Assembly: GCA_030430345.1 (NCBI GenBank)
Contig: JAUIFT010000104.1
Coordinates: 1 to 7,494 of the forward strand
Length of the DNA: 7,494 nucleotides
DNA from: Calditrichia bacterium
Lineage (GTDB): Bacteria; Calditrichota; Calditrichia; RBG-13-44-9; J042
Direction of reading: 5' to 3'
In this document: piece by piece, positions 1 through 6,087 of the stretch
Layout of the letters: every line of letters starts with the position of its first letter
Position numbering within the stretch: position 1 is the stretch's first letter
Notes under the pieces: generated by a model
Database searches by the model: none
The model's input: the letters and a program-made list of their open reading frames with translations, nothing else
What the model was told of the DNA's origin: nothing
Made by a program: the position numbers and the translations under genes

Positions 1-1
1 C

Positions 2-658
2 CGCGTTGCCTTGCGGCGCACCTTTGCCATCATTTCTCACCCCGACGCGGGTAAGACCACCTTGACCGAAAAGCTGCTGCTGTTCGGCGGTGCCATTCAG
101 CAAGCCGGTGCCGTCAAGGCGAAGGGCGAAGCGCGCCGCGCCACCTCGGACTGGATGAAGGTGGAACAAGAGCGCGGTATTTCGGTCTCCTCATCGGTCA
201 TGACTTATGACTATGAGGGCGTGACCTTCAACCTTCTGGATACGCCAGGCCACGGCGACTTTTCTGAAGACACCTACCGCACCCTCACCGCGGTGGACTC
301 TGCCGTTATGGTGCTGGACGCCGCCAAAGGTATTGAGGCTCAGACCTTCAAGCTGTTCGAGGTCTGTCGCCTGCGCGATATGCCGATCACCACCTTCGTG
401 AACAAGTTGGACCGCGAAGGCCGCGATCCCTTCGACATTATCGACGAGGTGGAACAAAAGCTGGCGATCGACGTGACCCCTGCCTCCTGGCCCATCGGTA
501 TGGGGCGCGCCTTCAAGGGCGTCTACGATTTGATCAATGACAAACTGATCCTGGTCGAAAACCATGCCAAAGGTCGCATTCCGTTGGAAGGCGCCGCCTG
601 CCAAGGCACTGACGATCCCAAGTTGGACGAGTTGCTGGGCGAAGAAGATGCCGCCGCG
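2..658 (+). CDS. prfC: Peptide chain release factor 3 (RF3), N-terminal GTPase part, truncated at both ends
   Basis: RF3 is a cytoplasmic translational GTPase that ejects RF1/RF2 from the ribosome after peptide release. The reading frame is open from base 2 and encodes R-V-A before the TTG at 11. This matches the [20 protein letters not shown] stretch of known RF3, so TTG 11 is not the true start and the first dozen or so residues lie outside the window. Visible GTPase motifs are the P-loop HPDAGKTT, the G3 motif DTPGHGDF followed by [12 protein letters not shown] (an RF3 hallmark), the G4 motif NKLD and the RF3-typical SWPIG. Similarity stops around the GEEDAA residues, roughly 220 residues into a protein normally about 530 long; domains II and III are missing. 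The DNA is much more GC-rich than the rest of the window, and I infer an alphaproteobacterial (Rhodobacterales-like) origin from the residues. Family call is secure; the gene is a fragment. Confidence 0.93.
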
Positions 659-668
659 ACCGCCTATA
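655..668. other. Chimeric junction between prfC and serine hydrolase fragments
   Basis: Upstream of this point every codon fits RF3 and is GC-rich. Downstream, starting with the residues [10 protein letters not shown], the protein is the tail of a beta-lactamase-like hydrolase and base composition drops to that of the rest of the window. No IS end, target duplication or attachment-site-like sequence is visible. The exact base cannot be fixed because both sides share GCC/GCG-like codons. A misassembly is the simplest explanation; a natural recombination is possible but less likely. Confidence 0.8.
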
Positions 669-835
669 CTGCCTGGGGATATGGCGGACAATACATCTAT
701 GTTGTGCCTGAAAAAGAGTTGATTATCGTTACCACTACCAACTGGCGGGGGCTCAGCAGTGATGGAGGACCAGCCCCGCTGGAAAAGGCCGGATTTGACA
801 TTATTGTAAATCATATCGTTCCGGCTGCGAATTAA
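662..835 (+). pseudogene. Serine hydrolase (beta-lactamase-related) C-terminal fragment
   Basis: About 57 codons ending in TAA at 833-835. The residues [20 protein letters not shown], then TTTNW, a Gly/Ser/Asp loop and a final helix [11 protein letters not shown], are the classic C-terminal strands and helix of class C beta-lactamase/6-aminohexanoate-hydrolase-like serine hydrolases (Pfam Beta-lactamase, PF00144). YGGQ corresponds to the strand that carries the third active-site motif region (KTG/HTG/GGQ types). The catalytic SxxK and YxN motifs are missing because the 5' part is replaced by prfC sequence. Composition matches the downstream genes, so this is probably the true left end of the host organism's DNA, with an intact gene in the real genome. 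It is followed by a 94-base gap and a gene on the same strand. Confidence 0.78.
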
Positions 836-905
836 TCGTCACTTTAGTATTTGAACATTTTTCAGGATGATAAATCTGTTTGGATAATTCCGGCATTGAT
901 GCTAA

Positions 906-927
906 AATATCTCCAAGAGGAGATATT
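906..927 (+). promoter_or_regulatory. Perfect hairpin enclosing the Shine-Dalgarno of the 930 gene
   Basis: The arms 906-914 and 919-927 (AATATCTCC and GGAGATATT) are exact reverse complements, separated by the four-base loop AAGA. The right arm contains the ribosome binding site AGGAG (918-922), seven bases before the ATG at 930. In mRNA the stem would hide the Shine-Dalgarno, so translation could depend on temperature, a ligand, a protein or unfolding by a ribosome. The same dyad could instead be a DNA operator. The structure is seen directly; the function is inferred. Confidence 0.55.
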
Positions 928-929
928 CA

Positions 930-1385
930 ATGAATTTGCTGAAAGTGTTTCGGAAGCTGATTTTAGTTCAATTTGCGCTGATGTTCCTGACATTGATTGT
1001 AGTATTTGTTGGAGATTTAAGCTATCCGGAAGAAATTGCCATAATGAGCGAGCGCATCGATACTTTTTCGATGTTCAATATTCCGGAATCGGTTATTTTG
1101 ATAACCAGTGTTTTTTTGATGGCGGCAGTAATTTTTGCCTATATCAGCCTCTATCGCTTAAAAACCTACGGCCGCACGCTTTTTGTTGCCTTGATGATCT
1201 TCGGATATTTTATTACGCCGGTTTTCTTTCCGTACGATCTCAATACCGGTTGGGAAACTGCGATGGATTCGCTGATAAATACGATCGATGGTGCATTGCT
1301 TTGCCTGATTTTTCTAACCCCGGTGAAGGATTATTTTCAGGTAAATACCACAGATAAGACTGCCGAAAGTGAAAAGTATTTTTAA
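930..1385 (+). CDS. Small integral membrane protein of unknown function (151 aa)
   Basis: I do not recognise a named family. The protein has four hydrophobic segments: about residues 10-28, 53-73, 81-102 and 116-130. A polar loop at about 29-50 follows the first, and RLKTYGR precedes the third. The last helix ends in TPVKDYF, followed by a short polar tail. The ATG at 930 is preceded by AGGAG at good spacing, which favours this frame over an overlapping open frame (851-1357) that lacks a ribosome binding site and yields a Cys-rich, non-membrane product. Basic residues at the N-terminus (LLKVFRKL) suggest a cytoplasmic N-terminus by the positive-inside rule. It stands alone: 94 bases from the hydrolase fragment and about 290 from the next gene. 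Its leader forms the hairpin described at 906-927. It could be a small sensor, transporter accessory or stress membrane protein; nothing in the sequence decides. Confidence 0.75.
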   Translation: MNLLKVFRKLILVQFALMFLTLIVVFVGDLSYPEEIAIMSERIDTFSMFNIPESVILITSVFLMAAVIFAYISLYRLKTYGRTLFVALMIFGYFITPVFFPYDLNTGWETAMDSLINTIDGALLCLIFLTPVKDYFQVNTTDKTAESEKYF

Positions 1386-1485
1386 GCATTCTTAAATTGG
1401 AACTGAGCTTTCCGCCTGATGAAAATAATTCAAGAATTCCTTTGGCAATTCTAATATCACTGAAAACTTAGTGAACCTATCCTAT

Positions 1486-1491
1486 TATAAT
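1486..1491 (+). promoter_or_regulatory. Possible -10 promoter element (TATAAT)
   Basis: A perfect sigma-70-type TATAAT lies in AT-rich DNA about 190 bases before the operon's first ATG. No good -35 hexamer stands 16-18 bases upstream (the bases there are AAAACT-like), so it is a weak candidate. If real, the transcript would start near 1498 and include the dyad at 1603-1618 in a long 5' leader. Confidence 0.25.
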
Positions 1492-1602
1492 TTCATAGAC
1501 TTGATTCCTGCGAACGGCCTGCCTATATTCAAAATGCATTGAAAATTCGAGCGATTCAAGACAGGTAAGCATAAAAAATTACCCCTGGAAAGTGATGATT
1601 TA

Positions 1603-1618
1603 ATTGACCGGGGTCAAT
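1603..1618. promoter_or_regulatory. 16-base dyad, candidate operator upstream of the operon
   Basis: ATTGACC and GGTCAAT are perfect inverted arms around a GG centre. The site ends 58 bases before the ATG at 1677. The short arms and near-zero spacer fit binding by a dimeric regulator better than an RNA hairpin, since a two-base loop cannot form. No regulator gene is present in the window, so its binding protein is unknown. Confidence 0.4.
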
Positions 1619-1676
1619 GCTTGAGTTGGCGGGTTACGGTATCTTTTGGCGCAATGATGACATAAACGGAGGTAAC

Positions 1677-2507
1677 ATGAAACGTCTGGTTACGTTTGCA
1701 CTGCTAATTTGGCTGCTGACCGGAAGTCTGGCTTTGGCACAATATTATCAACACACGCCCAATGTTGGTGGTGTTAACTGGAGCGATCAGGTTGTTCGGG
1801 CAACCGGATATGGCGCACCAAATCCCAATATGCCTCCCGGCGCACAGCGGGCCGGGGCAATTGAGGCCGCAAAAATTACTGCGCTGCGCAACCTGCTGCA
1901 GGTAGTGAAAGGAATGTTTCTGGATTCCCAAACAACCATCGAAAATGCGATGGTGTCCAGCGACCGTATCGAAACCCAGGTTTCCGGTATCGTCCGTAAT
2001 TTCAGGATAGTTGATACCCGTTATATGTCTACCGGGGATGTCGAAGTTGATGTCGAAGTGCCACTTTCCGCATTTTATGATATGGTTTCCCAGTTACCCG
2101 GCGGCTTACCACCCACCGTTAGCGCCACCCAACCGGTGAATAATGCCAACAATCTTTCCCAAAATGCCGCTTACAGCGGTCTGATTATTGATGCTGCGGG
2201 ATTACGGGCCCGCCCCGCACTGGCACCAAAAGTTTTTGACGAGGCCGGAAATGAAGTATACGGCACCGGCTATGTTGGCCGCGATTATGCCATTCAGGTT
2301 GGCGTTGTCGGGTATGATAAAGACCTCAATCGCGCGCGCAGCAACGAAAGAGTCTCTGGAAACCCGTTAATTATTAAAGCATTGCGTGTTGAAGGGCCGA
2401 ATAAAACCGATTTGGTTATCAGTAATGCCGATGCTGAGCTGATTCGGCAGGCAGCAGTTACAATGAATTTTCTTGAGCAATGTAAAGTAATGATTATTCT
2501 AGACTGA
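1677..2507 (+). CDS. Exported LPP20/FlgT_N-like protein
   Basis: 276 residues, predicted periplasmic. The start at ATG 1677 is chosen because GGAGG (1668-1672) sits correctly before it and the product then begins with a textbook signal peptide (MKR, hydrophobic core, cleavage after LALA at about residue 21). There is no lipobox cysteine. Residues about 38-132 resemble the LPP20/FlgT N-terminal fold: an Ala-rich helix AAKITALRNLLQ, then DRIETQVSGIVRNF and alternating strands DVEVDVEVPL. A Pro/Asn-rich linker follows (about 140-163). The C-terminal part (about 166-276) looks like a second conserved unit, YSGLIIDAAGL...RPALAPKVFDEAG, ending in NPLIIKALRVEG, DLVISNADAELI and a hydrophobic strand VMIILD. 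First gene of the cluster: its stop TGA overlaps the ribosome binding site of the next gene. LPP20 proteins are often found beside CsgG proteins, which fits here, but the molecular role is unknown. Confidence 0.72.
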   Translation: MKRLVTFALLIWLLTGSLALAQYYQHTPNVGGVNWSDQVVRATGYGAPNPNMPPGAQRAGAIEAAKITALRNLLQVVKGMFLDSQTTIENAMVSSDRIETQVSGIVRNFRIVDTRYMSTGDVEVDVEVPLSAFYDMVSQLPGGLPPTVSATQPVNNANNLSQNAAYSGLIIDAAGLRARPALAPKVFDEAGNEVYGTGYVGRDYAIQVGVVGYDKDLNRARSNERVSGNPLIIKALRVEGPNKTDLVISNADAELIRQAAVTMNFLEQCKVMIILD

Positions 2508-2517
2508 GGGTAAAAAC

Positions 2518-3672
2518 ATGTTAAGAACATTTTATGGGCTATTGATTGCCCTGGTAGTATTCCTGTTCAGTTGTGGCGGGGGACAAAAAATCCGTCAGGC
2601 GCAGTCAGTTGTAGACAGCCCGGACATCCACTATCAACGCGGTAAAGATTTATTCGACAGGGGAAATATAAGCGATGCGCAGTTTGAGTTTGAGCAGGCA
2701 AAAAGTCTCGACGATAAATATGCGCCGGCTTATGAAGGCCTTGCCCGGGTTGCACTGGAAAGCGGAAATTTGGACGACGCGAAAAAATACTCGGATAAAT
2801 CTCTGGATTTGGATGGGAAATGGGTACTGGCTCGTGTCGTCCGTGCCCGCATAAAATCCGAACAGGGAGACAATGAAGCTGCCATCAAGGAAGCGAAAAA
2901 GGCGATTAAAAACGTGCCGGAAAGCTCTGTGCCGGATAAGAAACGCGCCAATGTGGAAGCACATCTCGCCCTGGGCGATATTTACCGGGCGGCCGAAATG
3001 TATCAGGATGCCCAGTCTACCTTCCAGCAAGTGCTGGAGATTGACCGCCTGAATATGAAAGCGGATAAGGCAATCAAAGAACTCGCCAATTACCAGTCCG
3101 CAGTGGCCGGACAGCGCCCGGAACTGAAAAAAATTGCCAGCCAGAAAGAAATTACCCGATCAGACGTTGCTGTGCTTTTTGCATTGGAACTGCCTTTGGA
3201 AAAAATATTTCGGGAAGCGCCGCAGGGCCAGGCTGCTGGTTATCGCCCTCCCGGGGAAAACGTAATGGGCAGCCGGGATAGCCAGGAAGATGCAGAAGAT
3301 TTACCGGCGGATGTTCCCGCTAATCACTGGGCAAAATCGTTTATCAAGGAAGTGTTGGCGAAAGGCGCAATGGAAGCAATGCCCGATGGTAAATTTCACC
3401 CGGATGATTATGTCAATCGCGCCGAATTTGCCCGTTTGATGGAAAAGTTTATGGTGCGTTACTGGAACGACCGGGAAATGGAAACCAAATTTTTCGGAAC
3501 GCCATCACCGTTCAGCGATGTGAACAATACCAGTCCGGTGTTTAATGCGATTATGGTCGTCAGCACCCGGAATCTCATTCCCGGTAATGATGATGGCACT
3601 TTTCGTCCCCTTGATGGCGTGCATGGAACGGATGCGTTGAATATCATCCGGAAATTAAAAGCAGACCTCTAA
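2518..3672 (+). CDS. TPR lipoprotein with C-terminal S-layer homology (SLH) domains
   Basis: 384 residues. The N-terminus has a lipoprotein signal with lipobox L-F-S-C (Cys19) followed by GGG, so the mature protein is probably lipid-anchored. Residue +2 is Gly, not Asp, which does not signal inner-membrane retention by the E. coli rule. Residues about 35-190 hold TPR helices: HYQRGKDLFDRGNISDAQFE, YAPAYEGLARVALESGNLDD, an RARIKSEQGDNEAAIKEAKK unit, and AHLALGDIYRAAEMYQDAQ. About 205-230 (ITRSDVAVLFALEL) resembles half an SLH motif. A full SLH domain is at about 264-311 (DVPANHWAKSF, DGKFHPDDYVNRAEFARLME), and a second at about 331-380 (FSDV, GNDDGTFRPLDGVHGTDAL). TPRs scaffold protein partners and SLH domains bind cell-wall or envelope polymers. 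The start follows GAGGG (2506-2510), which overlaps the upstream stop, implying translational coupling. It is probably the structural anchor of the cluster. Confidence 0.85.
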   Translation: MLRTFYGLLIALVVFLFSCGGGQKIRQAQSVVDSPDIHYQRGKDLFDRGNISDAQFEFEQAKSLDDKYAPAYEGLARVALESGNLDDAKKYSDKSLDLDGKWVLARVVRARIKSEQGDNEAAIKEAKKAIKNVPESSVPDKKRANVEAHLALGDIYRAAEMYQDAQSTFQQVLEIDRLNMKADKAIKELANYQSAVAGQRPELKKIASQKEITRSDVAVLFALELPLEKIFREAPQGQAAGYRPPGENVMGSRDSQEDAEDLPADVPANHWAKSFIKEVLAKGAMEAMPDGKFHPDDYVNRAEFARLMEKFMVRYWNDREMETKFFGTPSPFSDVNNTSPVFNAIMVVSTRNLIPGNDDGTFRPLDGVHGTDALNIIRKLKADL

Positions 3673-3684
3673 AAGGCAATTACC

Positions 3685-4881
3685 ATGAAAAAAACATTCT
3701 TGTTTACGCAGGCCGCCTTTATTGCGGCCTTTATGTTGTTTACCTCTCTACAGGCGCAGGACGTTTCGGGTGGCCAGGAAGTGATTGCGAAAGGGCTTGG
3801 CGCCATTATTAACGGCGATGAAGCGAAGGCGGCAGATGATGCGCTTGGCAGCGCGCTGCGGAATGCAGTGGAGCAGGTTGTGGGTACCATGATCGAATCC
3901 AGTACTTTAATCCAGAACTACCAGGTCGTCGAGGACCGTATCTACAATCGCACCCAGGGGTATGTGCAAACTTATGAAGTACTTAGTCAAAATAAGCGTG
4001 GCGATAACATTCTGGAGACAACCATTCGGGCAGTAGTAAAGAAAGGGAATTTAGAGGAAGATCTTGCCGCTATTGGATTACTAATGAGCCGGAAAAATAA
4101 ACCGCGAATAATGGTTTTGATTGATGAACGGAATATGCATCATCATTACTTTTACTATAACGTGGATCTGAATACCTCTGCGACGGAGATCACCAATAAA
4201 TTCCTGGAAAAAGGGTTCAAGTTTGTCGATGCCGCAGTTATTAAAAACAAACTTAATAAAGATGCCGTTATGGCTGCTATTTCCGGCGATGCTGCTTCTG
4301 CACAGGTGATCGCCCGGGAGAGCGGCGCGGAAGTGTTGTTGATCGGATCGGCAGTTTCCCGGGCGGCGCGGGCGTCTTCCGGAGTGATCCGCGACGCCGG
4401 AATGGTTTCCTGCCAGGCCTCATTGAATTTACGGGCAGTTCGCGCGGACGATGGCAGTATTATCGCTACTGCGGCCCGTCAGGCGGCAGCTGTGCATGTC
4501 GATCAGATTGCCGGGGGCACTCAGGCGCTAATTAAAGCATCCGGAATGGCTGCGGAGGAATTGATCGGAAAAATTCTGAAGGTATGGGAAACAGATGTTT
4601 ACTCCGGCGCTACCGTTCAGGTGCGGGTACTTAATATCCCATCATTTAATGATTTACTCAGATTTAAAAATATGATCCAGACTTACGCGCGGGGAGTTCA
4701 AAATGTTTACCAGCGCGATTATAGTGGGGGAGCAGCGCTCCTCGATATTGAACTGAAAGGCAATGCTAATCAACTGGCCGAAGAATTGGCAGTCAAATCA
4801 TTCGACCCGTATAACGTTGATATTGTGAATGTATCGCAGAATACGATCGTCTTAAAACTGGGGATGACTGCCAGCCAATAA
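3685..4881 (+). CDS. Exported FlgT-like three-part envelope protein
   Basis: 398 residues. Signal peptide MKKTFLF...SLQA is probably cut after residue 24; there is no lipobox. Residues about 45-122 match the FlgT N-terminal/LPP20 type: ALRNAVEQVVGTMIESSTLI, NYQVVEDRIYNRTQGYVQTY and strand TTIRAVV. Residues about 138-300 look like a TolB-N/CsgG-type alpha/beta core: KPRIMVLIDE opens it, then FKFVDAAVIKNKL, and AQVIARESGAEVLLIGSAVS, with LRAVRADDGSIIATAAR late. Residues about 308-395 form a small alpha/beta domain (VQVRVLNIPSFNDLLRF, YSGGAALLDIELKG, LAEELA) resembling ferredoxin-like domains found in related envelope proteins. In Vibrio, FlgT builds the flagellar H ring; no flagellar gene is seen here, so flagellar function is not supported. 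The start follows AAAAGG (3671-3676) after a 12-base gap. Fold assignment is fairly firm; function is unknown. Confidence 0.75.
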   Translation: MKKTFLFTQAAFIAAFMLFTSLQAQDVSGGQEVIAKGLGAIINGDEAKAADDALGSALRNAVEQVVGTMIESSTLIQNYQVVEDRIYNRTQGYVQTYEVLSQNKRGDNILETTIRAVVKKGNLEEDLAAIGLLMSRKNKPRIMVLIDERNMHHHYFYYNVDLNTSATEITNKFLEKGFKFVDAAVIKNKLNKDAVMAAISGDAASAQVIARESGAEVLLIGSAVSRAARASSGVIRDAGMVSCQASLNLRAVRADDGSIIATAARQAAAVHVDQIAGGTQALIKASGMAAEELIGKILKVWETDVYSGATVQVRVLNIPSFNDLLRFKNMIQTYARGVQNVYQRDYSGGAALLDIELKGNANQLAEELAVKSFDPYNVDIVNVSQNTIVLKLGMTASQ

Positions 4882-4905
4882 AAAAGTGAAATGAAAGGAG
4901 GCGCA

Positions 4906-5814
4906 ATGAAAATTTTGCGGATGTTTTTTTATTTGTCATTAGTAGCAGTGTTATCAACATCAGGAGCCCTGGTTGGGCAAAAACTGGATAATTTGAAGAA
5001 GCGTGTGGCGGTTGTGGATTTTGAAGATCGCGCGAGATATGGTCATTACATTGGCCGGGGGCTTTCCGATATGCTGGTTACAACCCTGGTAAAAACCGGG
5101 AAGTTCATTGTTGTGGAAAGAGAACAACTGGATAAAGTGCTCGCAGAGCAGGGACTGGGTATGAGCGGCGCAGTTACCCCGCAGAGCGCCGCCGCCGCCG
5201 GACAGTTGCTTGGCGCGGAAATTATTGTTACCGGCAGCGTTTCCGAATTTGGGGAAAAGAAATCCGCCCTTGGTGGTCGTATCCCGAAGATCGGCGGCAA
5301 AATTAGTAAAAGATCCGACCGTTCGGTTGTAGATATCCGCCTGGTGAATACGACTACCGGGGAAATTATCATGGCGGAAAAAGCCGAAGGTAAAGCCAGT
5401 TCCACCAGCCTGGACAATATTAACCTGCCGAAGCTGGACTTCCGTAACCCAACGCACTGGGATCGTACCCTGGTTGGAAAGGCTGCCCGGGAATCCGTAG
5501 AAAAATGCGTGAAGATTATTGACAAAGCCATGAAGAAATTGCCCTGGCAGGGAAAAATTATCAAAGCGAGTGAGGACGGAACGATTTATATGAAGCCGGG
5601 CTCGGAAGGCGGCGTTAAACCAGGCATGGAGTTCGTTGTTTATGGCAAAGGTGAAGAGTTGATCGATCCGGATACCGGTATCTCCCTGGGGAGTGAAGAA
5701 ACGAAGATTGGCAAGATCAAGGTCGTTTCCGATATCGGCGAAGGCAAAGCCTGTAAGGCGATTGTCGTCAGTGGCAGCGGATTTAAAGCCCAGGATTATG
5801 TTCGGGTTAAATAA
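4906..5814 (+). CDS. CsgG-family exported protein with FlgT_C-like tail
   Basis: 302 residues. ATG 4906 is chosen over ATG 4891 because AAAGGAGG (4894-4901) precedes it and would lie inside the longer version. A signal peptide spans about residues 1-24, but there is no lipobox Cys, unlike E. coli CsgG. The CsgG domain (about 30-212, PF03783 type) shows VAVVDFEDRA, GRGLSDMLVTTLVKTGKFIV, VEREQLDKVLAEQGL, AAAAGQLLGAEIIVTGSVSE and VVDIRLVNTTTGEII. The tail (about 213-302) fits FlgT_C: WQGKIIKASEDGTIYMKPGS, GGVKPGMEFVVYGKGEELID, PDTG, EETKIGKIKV and DYVRVK. E. coli CsgG forms the nonameric curlin export pore in the outer membrane. Here the missing lipid anchor, the short region where the E. coli pore eyelet lies and the absence of curli subunits leave open whether this is a channel or a periplasmic ring component. 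Last gene before the terminator. Confidence 0.85.
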   Translation: MKILRMFFYLSLVAVLSTSGALVGQKLDNLKKRVAVVDFEDRARYGHYIGRGLSDMLVTTLVKTGKFIVVEREQLDKVLAEQGLGMSGAVTPQSAAAAGQLLGAEIIVTGSVSEFGEKKSALGGRIPKIGGKISKRSDRSVVDIRLVNTTTGEIIMAEKAEGKASSTSLDNINLPKLDFRNPTHWDRTLVGKAARESVEKCVKIIDKAMKKLPWQGKIIKASEDGTIYMKPGSEGGVKPGMEFVVYGKGEELIDPDTGISLGSEETKIGKIKVVSDIGEGKACKAIVVSGSGFKAQDYVRVK

Positions 5815-5871
5815 ATTCCCTGAGCATCGTGCTACTGAACGGTCTGATCGACCTCAAAATTTTTCTCTTCG

Positions 5872-5905
5872 GAAAGAACCGCTATTCGGCGGTTCTTTCT
5901 TTTTT
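5872..5905 (+). terminator. Rho-independent terminator of the envelope operon
   Basis: Perfect 11-base stem, 5872-5882 against 5889-5899 (GAAAGAACCGC / GCGGTTCTTTC), six-base loop, then six T residues (5900-5905). It lies 58 bases after the stop of the CsgG-family gene and should end transcription of the 1677-5814 cluster, separating it from the FecR gene. Confidence 0.88.
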
Positions 5906-6087
5906 CCGGTGAGGGAAAAATTGCATCGTTGGATTTTTGTCTGTAATTTGTTTTATTATTAAGGATTTATCGGAACAAGATGCGCTCTTAAAACGTGATA
6001 TTCGGGAGCGTTGTAAAAATAGCAGGATGCTCTGTGCCGTTATAAAGAACGGATTCTAATTCTATTATTGCCAGAATGGAGAAATAC
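5906..6087. other. Leader region of the FecR-domain gene
   Basis: AT-rich, with no gene. A loose promoter-like pair is TTGGAT (5929-5934) and TATTAT (5954-5959), but the 19-base spacing is suboptimal and neither hexamer is strong. If it is active, the FecR gene has its own promoter and a leader of roughly 120 bases. No riboswitch-like structure stands out. Confidence 0.25.

Larger units (their letters stand above)
1386..1676. other. Intergenic region upstream of the envelope operon
   Basis: These 291 bases hold no convincing gene. The frame of the downstream gene stays open back to an ATG at 1617, but that start has no ribosome binding site and would add 20 non-signal residues before a clear signal peptide. 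The region is AT-rich in its first two thirds and contains a TATAAT at 1486-1491 and a 16-base dyad at 1603-1618. It is the natural place for the promoter and control sites of the 1677-5814 cluster. No intrinsic terminator for the 930 gene is visible. Confidence 0.5.

Noticed and set aside
191..814. Long minus-strand open frame opposite prfC
   Set aside because: Shadow of a GC-rich gene that continues across the chimeric junction; no motif or ribosome binding site.
851..1357. 168-residue open frame on the plus strand overlapping the small membrane protein
   Set aside because: It has no ribosome binding site and a Cys- and Phe-rich composition without domains. The 930-1385 frame has a good Shine-Dalgarno and coherent membrane helices.
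1433..1452. AGAATT/AATTCT inverted repeat after the 930 gene
   Set aside because: Six weak A/T-rich pairs and no T tract; not credible as a terminator.
1604..1645. TTGACC as a -35 element of an operon promoter
   Set aside because: No acceptable -10 hexamer lies 16-18 bases downstream; the symmetry of the dyad explains the sequence better.
1617..1676. Upstream ATG extending the LPP20-like protein by 20 residues
   Set aside because: No ribosome binding site, and it would bury the signal peptide; ATG 1677 has GGAGG at correct spacing.
5188..5199. Four GCC triplets in the CsgG gene
   Set aside because: Encodes the Ala-rich helix before LGAE; too short to be a meaningful repeat.
5046..5564. Minus-strand open frames opposite the CsgG gene
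   Set aside because: Low-complexity Ser/Pro-rich translations typical of antisense frames; the plus strand is clearly coding.
1677..5814. True flagellar FlgT or curli (csg) locus
   Set aside because: No FlgO/FlgP, other flagellar, CsgA/B/E/F or repeat-bearing curlin-like gene is visible; only domain-level similarity is supported.
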